64,000 nucleotides of DNA from Closterium sp. NIES-65 (taxonomy: Eukaryota > Streptophyta > Zygnematophyceae > Desmidiales > Closteriaceae). Below, piece after piece: positions 52,501-62,769 of this stretch (position 1 is its first letter; each line of letters starts with the position of its first letter). The DNA lies in the NCBI GenBank assembly GCA_948144175.1, contig CANXME010000320.1:1508501-1572500 (forward strand), given 5' to 3'. The notes beneath the pieces were generated by a model. That model saw only the letters and a program-made list of their open reading frames with translations. It was not told the DNA's origin and searched no databases. The translations under genes were made by a program, and so were the position numbers.

Positions 52501-53738
52501 CCGTCATGATGATCGGCCATGGAGTAGAAGAGGATGAAACGAAGAGGTTGAAACGAAGAGGATGAAACGAAGAGGATGAAACGAAGAGGATGAAACGAAG
52601 AGGATGAAACGAAGAGGTTGAAACGAAGAGGATGAAACGACGAGGTTGAAACGAAGAGGATGAAACGACGAGGTTGACCCGAAGAGGATGAAACGACGAG
52701 GTTGAAATGAAGAGGTTGAAACGAAGAGGATGAAACAAAATTGCGTCTTTGCTCTCTCCCTTAATCAATATTTCATATACCTCTTTCTTTTCTTCATCCT
52801 CAATCGACCCCTTCCCCCCTCTTGTCGACTCCCTCTCTACCAGTCTCCCTCTCTCCCCCTCTCATCCTTCTCTCTCCCTCTCAAGCACTCTCAACCTCTT
52901 CCTTACAGGCTTGTGAGCCGAGAGAGGCCACTAATGGCGTTTGGAATGGTGGGAATGCCGAGCATAGGGGACCTGTATCAGGGTATTTGGAAGGGGGGGG
53001 GGGAGCAAGGGGTCAGTGGGGAGGTGGAGAGAAAGGGTGGAGAATACTCCTCTTTTTTCAGACGACTCCAAGACCATGTCTAACATAAGGCTGCATCGAA
53101 AGCAGGACTGAGTGACGGAGTTCACGTGCGAACCACTGCTATGTGGTGAACGAAGAGGGAGTTGTGCAACACGAAACGAAATGTTTAAATTATCATGTTG
53201 TGCAACTTTAATCTGCTGCTTACTGTAGGGAGATTATGTATCCCTCAGCATCGCAATCCCGATAATAGCTTGAGGTGCAGTCCCGATCGGAAATGAGGGT
53301 AACGCCCCATGCCGTCTCTAATGCCTCCAAAAAAGGGACTGGTTGAGTGGGTTGTGAGAAGGCGGGGGATTGGCGGGATTAGATTTTTGGGCCGTGCACA
53401 ATGTAGTGCGAGCATGATGCTTTGCACGCAATATGTCAGCAATGAACATGGTATTATGTACTTTCTTTTCTCTGCAGGATCATACCTGAAAATGACTCGT
53501 TATCACAGCTTGAGCTAAATTGTGTCGTATTTGTTATTAGTGTTTTCTTGTAGGTGATGGCCGCACAACTCACTTATGCAACGCCAGTGGCGTTAGATTA
53601 CTTCTAGTACTACTACTCACTCTGCGACGGGTGTATGAACGGCAGCGCTGCTACAAGCCGTTGGTCGCAGGAGTGGAGAAGGAAAAGGAAGAGGAGGAGA
53701 AGACCAGAGGCTGGCGTGGTTTTAGGTAACATGGCCAT
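46547..53738 (-). CDS. LRR receptor-like membrane protein without kinase, 14 exons, 508 residues
   Basis: Exons (high to low): 53738-53621, 53514-53486, 53324-53224, 52453-52382, 52166-52098, 51821-51738, 51466-51398, 50751-50677, 50304-50233, 49724-49653, 48538-48470, 47994-47873, 47472-47023, 46671-46547. All introns are GT-AG and the lengths total 1527 nt. Residues 1-30 are a signal peptide (MAMLPKTTPASGLLLLFLFL). 40-83 are an LRR N-cap (ALETAWGVTLISDRDC, RDCDAEGYIISL). 83-277 are eight LRRs, one per 69-84-nt phase-2 exon (for example LTGSIPDSLSKLNNLTEL). 277-317 are Cys-rich (SQFCIACYSFCQSC). 318-435 are a Pro/Ala/Ser stalk, 436-461 the membrane helix, and 462-508 a tail with GYPAMGSYPAGDQYKPNAGY. 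The ectodomain pattern is that of plant LRR receptor kinases, but no kinase domain is present. A role in ligand sensing with a partner kinase is inference. Confidence 0.85.
47750..47812 (-). pseudogene. Partial duplicate of the Cys-rich exon
   Basis: Reads CIACQSFCQSCISPPAG followed by GTGAGCTGGC, the same end and splice donor as exon 12 (47873-47994), inside the next intron. A 5' acceptor and the exon's first half are lacking, but the donor is intact. Confidence 0.75.
48890..49648. repeat. 22-bp minisatellite in intron 10, about 33 units
   Basis: Unit CCATATGCATGTAAGCACCCAG with changes at a few positions (CATTTG, CACG, CACTC). The array ends only 4-5 bp beyond the exon 10 splice donor. Long open frames on the minus strand in all three frames arise because 22 is not a multiple of 3 and the unit has no stop there; they are not genes. 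Confidence 0.93.
49737..49826. repeat. Three copies of a ~28-bp unit
   Basis: TTGGTATAGACGCACATGTG plus ATTGTAGG, repeated three times just upstream of exon 10 in intron 9. Confidence 0.85.
49862..49935 (-). pseudogene. Decayed duplicate of LRR exon 10
   Basis: An acceptor-like ACAG is followed by SLRYNNLVRSMPAFLEELPL, matching SLRYNNFVGSVPAFLGELPL of exon 10. The donor is lost and the frame runs to a TGA, so inclusion would truncate the protein. Confidence 0.8.
50560..50612 (-). pseudogene. Decayed duplicate of the 3' half of LRR exon 8
   Basis: Its minus strand contains CACCGTCTCTGCTCTCACCA, matching the exon 8 end, with the GTAAGT donor changed to TTGAGC. Confidence 0.7.
50966..51310. 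repeat. 17-bp minisatellite in intron 7, about 20 units
   Basis: Two sub-arrays: ACCATCACATGCAGCGG (left, about six units) changing to ACCATCACATGCAGGGT (right, about twelve), then degenerate units. The switch is sharp near 51090. Confidence 0.92.
51612..51652 (-). pseudogene. Decayed duplicate of the 3' end of LRR exon 6
   Basis: The minus strand reads GACTCAACAATCTCACTAAG, close to the end of exon 6 (51738-51821) with its donor lost. It is followed by GTGTGGC repeats (51670-51700). Confidence 0.65.
51885..52000. repeat. GA-rich imperfect repeat in intron 5
   Basis: AGAGAGAGGGAGAG-type units on the + strand, that is CT-rich on the gene strand, 60-180 bp upstream of the exon 6 acceptor. Confidence 0.8.
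52524..52735. repeat. 14-bp minisatellite in intron 3, about 15 units
   Basis: Unit GATGAAACGAAGAG alternating with GTTGAAACGAAGAG or GACGAG variants. The opposite strand reads as SSFHPLRF repeats, which is an artefact. Confidence 0.92.
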
Positions 53739-55090
53739 CGCACGTTCGCCCGACATAGGATTTGAAGTGCGTACTAGTATGAGTCTGAAATGCTAATGGA
53801 GTCTTGATTGGCGAGGTAGGTAGGCGATGAGTTAGAATGTAGGCGTCGGGCGTTTGTGCTGTGGGTTGAGTCAAAATTTTATACATTCAAATTTTCAAGG
53901 ATGGGGGAGAAAGTATGTGAAAAGAATATTCCCGCCTCGTTCAGTGTGGTGTGGTGTGGAATTTTTTTACATGCTTTGAATCCTTGCCCAGCGACAGCGA
54001 GGAAAAGTGTACGCGTCAGCATTAGCTGAATCAATGACACGGCGTTGAATGCAGGCGCGGTCAACGCGCTCCAGCACTTCCTCTTCGGAGTCAAAGCTAG
54101 TCATCATCGTGTTTCGCAATGGTCTTCCTGGGTCCTTGTGGTATCTGACAGGTTACCCAGTCGTTCCACCCAAGAACGCAAGTAACGTGCGGGGAACAAT
54201 CGCAGACGCGAACTTCGTCAGACTAGGCGTGGAATTCGTAGTTCGTGATGGATCACGAACGAATCTGAAGTAACTGTTTTCGCAAAGCTGTCAACGCTAT
54301 CGCACGTTGTCGGCGATTCACTAATGAAATTCGGGATAAGGGCGTATCAGAGAAACGCTAACGGGGTTTTTAGTCGCGATGACTTCTGTCCAGTTTGCCC
54401 CAATATTTGACACTTTTGTTCTGTACACAAACCTGAACGGCCACCCAAATATCGTTAGGGCGTGTAACATTGTTGCGACCGAGGCCAAAATCCGACCAAT
54501 TGGTCGTTGTATTCGACTTGCGAGGGTTGTCTGAACAAACACCTGGGGCGTCTGCTGTAAATTCAAAATGAACATGGTTTTTGTTGAGGTCGAATTTACA
54601 GGTTTGGGGTTTCGGGTTGTTCATCGAAATTGTTCGCGACACTATGAAGAGTCACCAGCTTTCGGTGCGAAACCAGACGTGCACATAACGAAAGGTGACC
54701 AAAAATGTTGCGACAGGGCAGGGCTGTTTTTGTGTCTAATTTGGTCGCACGTATGGTTTTTCATTTGGGGCGATTCCCGACATGGTCATTTATGCAGTCG
54801 TTTTTTCAGAAAATCTCGCATTCATCGCCATCGTGTACCCCCTTCGCTCCGCTTGAACCGACCAAATGGTCTGATTTCGGCCTCGGTCGCTCAAATGTTA
54901 CACGCCCTTAGGCTGGTTTTCCCGCCCCATTCACGTTCAGGGTTTCGAGTCCAAGCCAAGTCGGTACTTCAACTGTCACGAACGATGGACGAAATACGTA
55001 GCGAACGTAATGTGGCTTCGTCCTGCGCTGGTTACCCTTGAAAGAAATCATTTCTGACGGAAGAGTTCATCTCTCTGTTCTTGTTGTCAA
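53739..55090. other. Region upstream of the LRR gene, with an imperfect inverted repeat
   Basis: No gene supported. It should contain the LRR promoter, but I saw no convincing TATA box. 54463-54520 and 54855-54911 are imperfect inverted copies of about 57 bp (core GGCCTCGGTCGC...ATGTTACACGCCC). They give similar WSDFGLGR-like readings in opposite strands. This may be an old inverted-repeat transposon or hairpin source. Confidence 0.55.
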
Positions 55091-55221
55091 TGTCAGAACA
55101 TTATAGCTTATGCTGTTGTGTAGGCTGTAGTGGGGTATCCCATAGGGGGTACAACCCAATTAGGGTTAGTACTTGTACCCACTTCTTCCATAATTCATCC
55201 ATTCTCGTTTCAGTTTTCTCA
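55091..55221 (+). repeat. 5' LTR of Copia F
   Basis: 131 bp, TGTCAGAACATTATAGCTT to TTTTCTCA; core GGCTGTAGTGGGGTATCCC. Confidence 0.93.
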
Positions 55222-55264
55222 TGGTATCGAGCAGGTTCCCTCGTGGGAACTGTTCCTAGGGCCC
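55222..55264 (+). promoter_or_regulatory. Copia F PBS, post-PBS hairpin and GGGCCC
   Basis: TGGTATCGAGCAGG, then hairpin GTTCCC-TCGT-GGGAAC (55235-55250), then TGTTCCTA and GGGCCC (55259-55264). Confidence 0.78.
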
Positions 55265-55299
55265 TACTACTGCTTCCGCTGCTACTCGATCTGTCGCAC

Positions 55300-56020
55300 G
55301 CCCCGTGGCGTGCGACCTATTTTGGCGCGCGGCGATCTTCTTTCTGGCGCGCGCCCCGAGGCGCGCGGCCCCGCTACCCCGTCGCGCCGCCCTAGCGGCC
55401 GCGTCGCGCCGCCCTCGCGGCCCCGATCCGCCGCCCTAGTGGCCCCGTCACCTACCCCTGCGGCCTCAGCGCCGCCCTTCCCGGCCCCGGCTCCGCCCTT
55501 CCCGACCCCGGCGCCACCTCGGCTGGCCCCGTCGCCTACCCCGGCGACCCCGACGCCACTCTTCCCGACCCGGCCCCGCCTCTGCTGGCCCCGTCGCCTA
55601 CCCCTGCGGCCCCGGCGCTGCCCTTCCCGGCCCCGGCGCCGCCTCTGCTGGCCCGGTCGCCTACCCTGCGGCCCCGGCGCCGCCTCTGCTGGCCCCGTCG
55701 CCGCTCCACCCGGCCACGCCGCCGTCCCCAAGCGGCCCCGCCGTCACCACCGAGCCGCCGGCGCCGCCGACCTAGTGCCGAGCCGCCCGAGCCACCCGAG
55801 CCGCCGAGTCGCCGAGCCGCCGAGCTGCAGTTGCTGCCGAGCCGACGTACCGCCGAGCCGCCCGAGCCGCCGAGCCGCCAAGCCGCCCGAGTCGCCTGAG
55901 CCGCCGAGCCGCCCGAGTCGCCCGAGCCGCCGAGCCACAGTTGCTGCCGTGCCGCCGTGCCGCCGAGCCGCCCGAGCCGCCCGCACCGCCGAGTCGCCGA
56001 GTCGTCGAGCCTGCTCTTCC
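55300..56020 (+). repeat. GC-rich repeat leader of Copia F
   Basis: CCCCGTCGCCTACCC / GCGCCGCC units to about 55760, then GAGCCGCCGAGCCGCC units to about 56010. Frames across it give Pro/Ala/Arg repeats. Confidence 0.72.
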
Positions 56021-56099
56021 CACCACTGGTGAGCCCCTGCCTTACTACTTGGCTGCCTGCCTTACTGCTGCTACTCCTGCTCTTGCTTCTACTGGCGGA

Positions 56100-59000
56100 G
56101 CCAGATGCAGCCCCAGCGACGTCCAAGAGTCCCTCTCGCCCCAGCAGCTGCGTGAGTGGTACGCTGGTTGGGGTTGTAGGGGTGGTGGCGCTACTACTGC
56201 TACTACTACTGGCGACGGCCAGATGCAGCTCTAGCGACGCCCATGCGGGTCTCTCACGCCCCAGCAGCTTCGTGAGTGGTACGCTCAGAGTAGAGGGTCT
56301 CTCAGTTCTGTTCGCTGCTCTTACGTGATTTGCACTGGTGCTCGGACTGGTCAGCCTTGTGGGACGCCTAGTCACACACAGTCACGCTGCTTCGCCCGTC
56401 TGAGCGACGCCTGGCGTACCGAGTTTGGCGACAAGGCTGAGCTCCCCGACTGGGTGGAGTTGCTTAGGCAGAGGGTAGATATATTTGCTCTTGACTATGA
56501 TGCTATTCTCACTGCCATGTATGCTTTGCCTACTAGTGCTGACCGTGCCGGTCAGCTGTGCGTACCGCCTGACCCAGGAATAGAGCCTGCTGCTCTAGCT
56601 GCTGGTGAGGCTGCTGCTTTGGGTGCTAGTGAGTCTCCTGCTCCAGGTACAGGTGCGGCTGCTGCTCTAGGTGCTAGTGAGTCTGCTTCCTCAGGTGCTG
56701 GTGAGTCTGCGCTCTCAGGTACTGCGTCGGCTTCGGCCTCCCACACATTCACACTTGACTTGGGGGCTTCTCGCTCCTTCTTTCGAGACCACACCACACT
56801 CACGCCGCTTGGTCGGCCAGTTGCAGTCTCCCTGGCAGACCCCTCTGGGGGTCCTGTCCTTGCTCACTTCTCCACTGTCCTCCCGTGTCCGGCGGCCCCC
56901 TCTGGCACCCTGTCTGGTCTTTACCTCCCCTCGTTCTCTACGAACTTGGTGAGTGGTGCTGACCTACAGGATGCGGGGGTTCACCAGTTCACTCCTGCGA
57001 GCCAGCGGGTGACCCACTGCAAGGACGCTTGGACGGGCCGACACTTGGCCACGTTTACTCGTCGGCCGTGGTCGAGCCTGTACACACTGACCACTGCGTC
57101 CCCTCCAGCCATTGCGTCTGCTCAGGTAGCTGCGTCGGGTCAGGTGTTTGCTGCAGCGTCCAGGTCTGGTCCTGAGTCTGCCCCCTGCTCGTGTCGCCTC
57201 CTGTCTCACGAGACTCTCCTCTGGCACCACCGCCTTGGTCACCCCTCCCTGCTTTGTCTCCGAGGCATGGCCTCCCGTGTCCTTGTCTCTGGTCTTCCCC
57301 GGTCCCTCCCTCCCCTTCCTCCAGGGCCTGGCCCTACCTGCGTCCCCTGTGTCGAGGGGCGGCAGCGGGCTGCCCCTCACTCCTCCCAGTTTCCTCCGAC
57401 AGAGGCTCTGCTGCAGACGCTTCACATGGACGTGTGGGGCCCGGCCCGCGTCCGTGGACAGGGTCACGAGCGCTACTTCCTGCTGGTGGTTGACGACTAC
57501 TCGCGTTACACCACAGTCTTCCCCTGGCGCAGCAAGGGTGATGTCACAGAGGTGTTGATCGACTGGATCCGCGCAGCTCGTCTCCAGCTCAGGCGGAGCT
57601 TCGGCTCGGACTTTCCTGTTCTGCGTCTGCACTCTGACAGAGGCGGAGAGTTTTCCTCTGGCCTTCTGAGAGCCTACTGTCACGCACGAGGCATCCGTCA
57701 GACCTTCACGCTTCCGGACTCCCCGCAGCAAAATGGGATTGCTGAGCGCCGCATTGGCATGGTCATGGACGTCGCCCGTACGTCCATGATGCATGCGGCT
57801 GACCCCCATTTCCTGTGGCCGTTTGCGGTCCGGTACGCGGTGCATCAGATCAACCTTCAGCCCAAGGTCTCCATGCCAAAGACCTCCCCTGCTTTGCTGT
57901 GGACGGGGAAGGTTGGCGATGCGTCTACGTTCCGTGTCTGGGGATCTCGGCGTTTGTCCGCGACTTGTCTGCAGACAAGTTGTCCCCTCGTACTGCTCCT
58001 TGCGTCTTCCTGGGTTTCCCCCCTGACGCGCCAGGGTGGCAGTTCTACCACCCCACCTCTTGCCGTGTTCTGTCCTCCCAGGACGTCACGTTCGACGAGT
58101 CGGTCCCCTACTACCGTCTCTTCCCCTACCGCACTCCGTCCCTCCCCCAGCCACCACTCTTCCTTGTGCCAGGTCCCCCCACGGTAGACCCCCTCCCCCC
58201 TCAGGGTCCTGCCCCGGTAGACGCTCTTGAGCCTGTCGAGGTCGCTGGTGACTCTGGTGCTGCTGAGGGTGCTGAGCCTAGGGGTGCTGACTCTGGGGGT
58301 GCTAGGCGTGTGGGTGCTACGCCTGGAGGTGCTGAGCCTGGGGGTGCGGAGCCTGAGGTAGCTGGGCCTGCTCGTGTGGCGACTGGCGGTGCTGTGCCTG
58401 GCAGTACTTCGGGTGCTTCGTCTTGCTGGGAGCCAATCTCTCCACAGGAGCTGCGTGAGTGGTTTGCCCGGCGCTGGAGGCGAGCTGCTGGAGCTGGAGG
58501 TGCTGCGGGTACTGGAGGTTCTACTGCTGCTGAGGGTCCTGGTGCCGCGGGTCCCGGAGGTGCTCGTACTGGGAATCCTGGAGCTGCTGGGCGTGCGGGT
58601 ACTTCTGGAGCTGGAGCTGCTGCGGGAGTTGGCGCAGAGGCTACTGCTGTCGGTCCTGGAGGCGGTCCTGCTGGGGGTGCTCCTGGTGCTGCTGGAGGTA
58701 CTGGAGCTGGAGGTGTTGCTGGTGCTGGTGCTGCCGCTGGGGGTGCTGAGCCTGGGGGTGTTGTGCCTGGGGGTGCTACGCCTGGGGGTGCTTTGCCTGG
58801 GAGTGCTACACCTGGGGGTGCTGAGCCTGGGGGTACTGTGCTTGGAGGTGCTACGCCTGGAGGTTCTCCGGGTGCTTTGTCTCTGCGGGAGCCACTCTCT
58901 CCACAGGAGCTGCGCGAGTGGTTTGCCCGGCGCTGGAGCCGTGCTGCTGGAGCTGGAGGTTCTTCGGCTACTGAGGGTGCTGCTGTCGCGGGTCCCGGAG

Positions 59001-61480
59001 GTGCTCGTAGTGTTAGTACTGGAGCTGCTGGGCCTGCGGGTTCGACTGGAGCTGGTGCTGCTGAGGGTGTTGGCGTTGAGACTACTGCTAACGGTCCTGC
59101 TGGGGGTACTCCTGGTGTTGCTGGAGGTTCTGGAGCTGCTGGAGGTGCTGCTGGAGCGGGCGCTCCTGCTGGGGGTACTGGTGCTGTCCCTGCTGTGTCT
59201 GGCGTTGCCGCGCAGCCCCGACATTACTTCGTTCCACTCCTGCAGCAGGTTCTTGGTCTTTCGCCTTCTACTGGTCCTCCTCCTCCTCCCTTAGAGTGTC
59301 CACAGCCTGTCCCGTCGCAGTTACAGTTATTGCCAGCCTCCCCACTTCCTGCTCCTTCTCCCTACACTGGTCCTACTGGAGGTCTTCCTGAGCGTCGTAA
59401 GCCTGCGTCTCGCCCTGCGTCGCCTGTCCGTGCTGCTTGCACTAGTGGTCGTGGTTCGCATCAGCGTCCTCCTCCTGTCCCTGGCACGCACAGGATGTCT
59501 TTGGGTCCCTCCACTGCTCCTCTGCGTGCCCCTTTGCCTTCTCCTCCTGAGTCCTCTCTGCCTTCTCTTGCCGACCCGGAGTCGGAATCTCTTCGTGCTG
59601 CCAGTCCTACTGTCACGCGTCTCCTTGCTACTGTCGTCACTGACCCTTCCTTTGAGTCCACTGCTGCGTCTGCCCTAGTTGCTGAGCTCGTAGACTTTGC
59701 TGCTCGCTGTCGCCTAGACTACGCTGCTAGTCTTGTCGCTGAGTCTGAGTCTGTCTGTCCTCCATCCGTTGGGGGTGAGTGTGCCCTTGGCACGGACGTC
59801 CTTGAGGACAGGCAGGAGAAGTTCCAGTGTCTGGCTGCTGCTTCACCTCATCTCGTGTCCGTACTGCTTACCCCTGAGTGAGACCCGGATGCACTTGACA
59901 TCCCGACTCCGCGCTCTTACGCGGAGGCGATAGAGGGTCCCTACTCCTCTCAGTGGCAGGCAACTATGGACGCAGAGATGGCTTCCTGGAAGTCCACAGG
60001 CACCTACGTTGACGAGGTTCCCCCGCCTGGGGCGAACATCGTCAGTGGCATGTGCATCTTCAGGGTGAAGCGGCCGCCGGGTTCTCCGCCTGTCTTCAAG
60101 GCATGGTACGTGGCTCGTGGCTTCAGTCAGCGGAAGGGAGTTGACTACTTTCAGACCTTCTCTCCCACCCCGAAGATGACCACTCTTCGGGTACTGCTGC
60201 ACGTTGCTGCTCACCGTGACTACGAGCTACACTCTCTTGACTTCAGCACTTCTTTCTTGCAGGGCAGCCTGCACGAGGAGATCTGGCTGTGCCGCCCACC
60301 TGGCTTCACTGGGTCGTTCCCTCGTGGTACCCAGTGGAGTCTCCGGGGTCCAGTCTACGGTCTCCGCCAGGCGCCACGTGAGTGGCACAACACACTGAGG
60401 ACTACGCTTGCGGCTCTTGGGTTTGCTCCTTCTACTGCCGACCCATCGCTGTTTCTACGCACCGACATCTCTCTGCCGCTGTTCTACATCCTCGTGTACG
60501 TCGACGACTTGGTATTTGCCACAGCTGAGACTGCTCGACTCGCCTACGTGAAGTCCGAGCTGCAGAAGAGACACACGTGCACAGACCTGGGTGAACTGCG
60601 CAACTACCTTGGCTTGCAGATCACCCGGGACAGAGCACGCCGCACCATTACCCTGACTCAGTCACATATGGTGCAGCAGGTCCTTCAGCGCTTCGGCTTC
60701 ACGTACTCCTCGCCTCAGGCCACTCCTCTGCCTACTCGCCAGTCGCTCTCAGCTCTGCCTTCGGATGAGTCCGTAGAGTCGAGTGGCCCGTATCCAGAGC
60801 TTGTTGGCTGCCTCATGTACCTGATGACCTGCACACGACCTGACCTTGCATACCCTCTTAGCATTCTTGCACGTTATGTTGCTCCTTGGAGACACCGACC
60901 AGAGCACATGGCTGCAGCGAAGAGGGTGTTGCGCTACTTGTGCAGTACGTCGGGCATGGGGCTAGTGCTTGGAGGGCGCAGTCCAGTGGTCCTCACTGGG
61001 CACGCAGACGTTTCTTGGGCTGACGACCAGGCTACGCAGCGGTCGTCACAGGGTTACACCTTCGGCCTTGGTCCCGGCTCTGTCTCGTGGCGGGCTACTC
61101 GCTCGTCTTCTGTTCTCGGCTCCAGTTGTGAGGCTGAGATCTACGCTGGGGCTATGGCAGCACAGGAGCCTCGCTGGCTCACCTACCTGCTGACTGACCT
61201 CGGAGAGCTGCCTCGTTCTCCTCTAGTTCTGTACGTAGACAACAAGGCCATGATGGCCTTGTGTCGAGAGCAGCGACTGGAGCATAGAACAAAGCACATT
61301 GCTCTCCGCTACTTCCTTGCTTGTGAGCTACAGCAGCGTGGACAGTTGCGGCTTGCGTACGTGGCCTCTGAGGCCAACACTGCTGATGTCTTCCCCAAGG
61401 CACTTGCGCCTTGTGATCATCAGCGCTTCTGCACTCAGCTGGGTCTTGTCCCTGTCTTGCCTCACTTGCTCACCTCTTGA
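56100..61480 (+). pseudogene. Copia F zinc-protease-integrase-RT-RNase H polyprotein
   Basis: SLSPQQLREWYAG appears twice (about 56130 and 56255), with a TAG between the copies after GDGQMQL. Zinc-like CGTPSHTQSRCFARL is at about 56360. The protease is LDLGAS (Ser of DSG replaced by Leu, about 56755), then LLWHHRLGHPSLLCLRG (about 57225), integrase with MDVWGPARVRG, LHSDRGGEFSSGLL and NGIAERRIGMV, a GGAEPGGA linker (58250-59200), RT with LDFSTSFLQGSLHEEIWL (about 60240) and ILVYVDDLVFATAET (about 60490), and RNase H to TGA at 61480. Loss of one G near 57947 shifts the integrase frame; TGA at 59879-59881 replaces a Gly. From 59966 the RT-RNase H part is uninterrupted. Confidence 0.92.
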
Positions 61481-61659
61481 CCTTTCTTGTACTGTTACAT
61501 ATATTTATACCTGCTCTCGCTTGTCTAGCCTTATATATATATGTAATCCTGCATGTGAACTGGCCTTGTGGCTTTGAACTTGTGCTCGGAATGTGTGGTG
61601 ATTTTGTGATCCACCATGAGCTTGCTTTGCTTTGCTTTGCTTGACTGGTCTTGTGACCC

Positions 61660-61690
61660 CCTGTTCTCCCCCATTTTGCCTATGGGGGTG
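61660..61690 (+). promoter_or_regulatory. Polypurine-tract hairpin of Copia F
   Basis: CCCCCA-(9 nt, TTTTGCCTA)-TGGGGG directly before TGTG and the 3' LTR. Confidence 0.65.
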
Positions 61691-61821
61691 TGTCAGAACA
61701 TTATAGCTTATGCTGTTGTGTAGGCTGTAGTGGGGTATCCCATAGGGGGTACAACCCAATTAGGGTTAGTACTTGTACCCACGTCTTCCATAGTTCATCC
61801 ATTCTCGTTTCATTTTTCTCA
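61691..61821 (+). repeat. 3' LTR of Copia F
   Basis: 131 bp; three substitutions against the 5' LTR. Confidence 0.93.
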
Positions 61822-62769
61822 GTCAACGGCCGCCGTCACTGTTGGTTGGTGATGCAAGAAATAAATCAGGCTCGGAGTGGCCCATTGGTTTCATTTGCAG
61901 CTCGCCGTGGCCTCGCCAGTTGCAGAAGCATGCTTCACCCAGCAAACGGCCGGACATGGACACACACTCTGGGTTGAGTGCCTCCGCTCCGCCTCAAACA
62001 TAACCCTCGTTTTGACCCAGTGGGTAGCGAGGTGTTACATCAGAGGCGGTGCGTGGTGGCGAGGTGGGATGTCGTGGCCCGTGGGATACCATTGAGGGCT
62101 CGTCAGGTCGCATAGAAACTACCGAACTCGCAGAAGTAACCACGAAGCCGTTTCTTTTAGCGAGGATGGGGCGAACCGGTTTTGTTACTGCAACTACCCT
62201 CCAACAAGCGCATGCGCGTCGAACGAGCAGTCAGCGGAAGTATTTCAATGGGACGGAGCAGCAAACTCGCCGGTTAGCGTTCCTCTTTCCGACGCTGCTA
62301 TTTGCGCCTCTTGCTCCGCTACTAGGTGCGGCAAAGTACATGCTCCCCAAACGCATCGACACAGTAGATCTACATTGCCAGATTCCTAGGTCCCAGAAGC
62401 TTCCCGAAAGTATCCCGCGAGAGACATTCGGGACATTTTGCAACCCCATCCCGAAAGTGTCCTTTGGGAAGTCTGTGGTGACGTTTCAAAGAGTCTTGAA
62501 ACCATCCCGCAGGACTCTTTTGAACTGGCTCGAAAGTCTTTTTCGGGACTGACGTGGACATTTCCAGGACATTAGGAGGACACATTTGGGACGAGTCACG
62601 AGCCAATCACCTTTGAGCGCGGTTCGGATATATGCGGTTCGGAATTCGTGGGTATGGACATGCGGTCCAACATTTCGATTTGATATACACGCCCTCAGTA
62701 CAACATTAAAACTACATAATATATATTGTTTACAAAATATCTTCAACAGAATTACACTGGTGAACATTT
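61822..62769. other. Intergenic stretch, no gene seen
   Basis: Frames are short and without motifs. 62395-62560 repeats words such as CCCGAAAGT and GGGACATTT. It is continuous with the sequence left of 55091 across the F target site. Confidence 0.45.

Larger units (their letters stand above)
55091..61821 (+). mobile_element. Copia-type retrotransposon F, lacking the Gag capsid region
   Basis: LTRs at 55091-55221 and 61691-61821 differ at three sites. GTCAA duplications lie at 55086-55090 and 61822-61826. The order is LTR, PBS, GC leader, zinc-like motif, protease, integrase, linker, RT, RNase H, polypurine hairpin, LTR. The leader passes directly into the zinc-like region, as in B. RT-RNase H is open. 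Confidence 0.94.
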
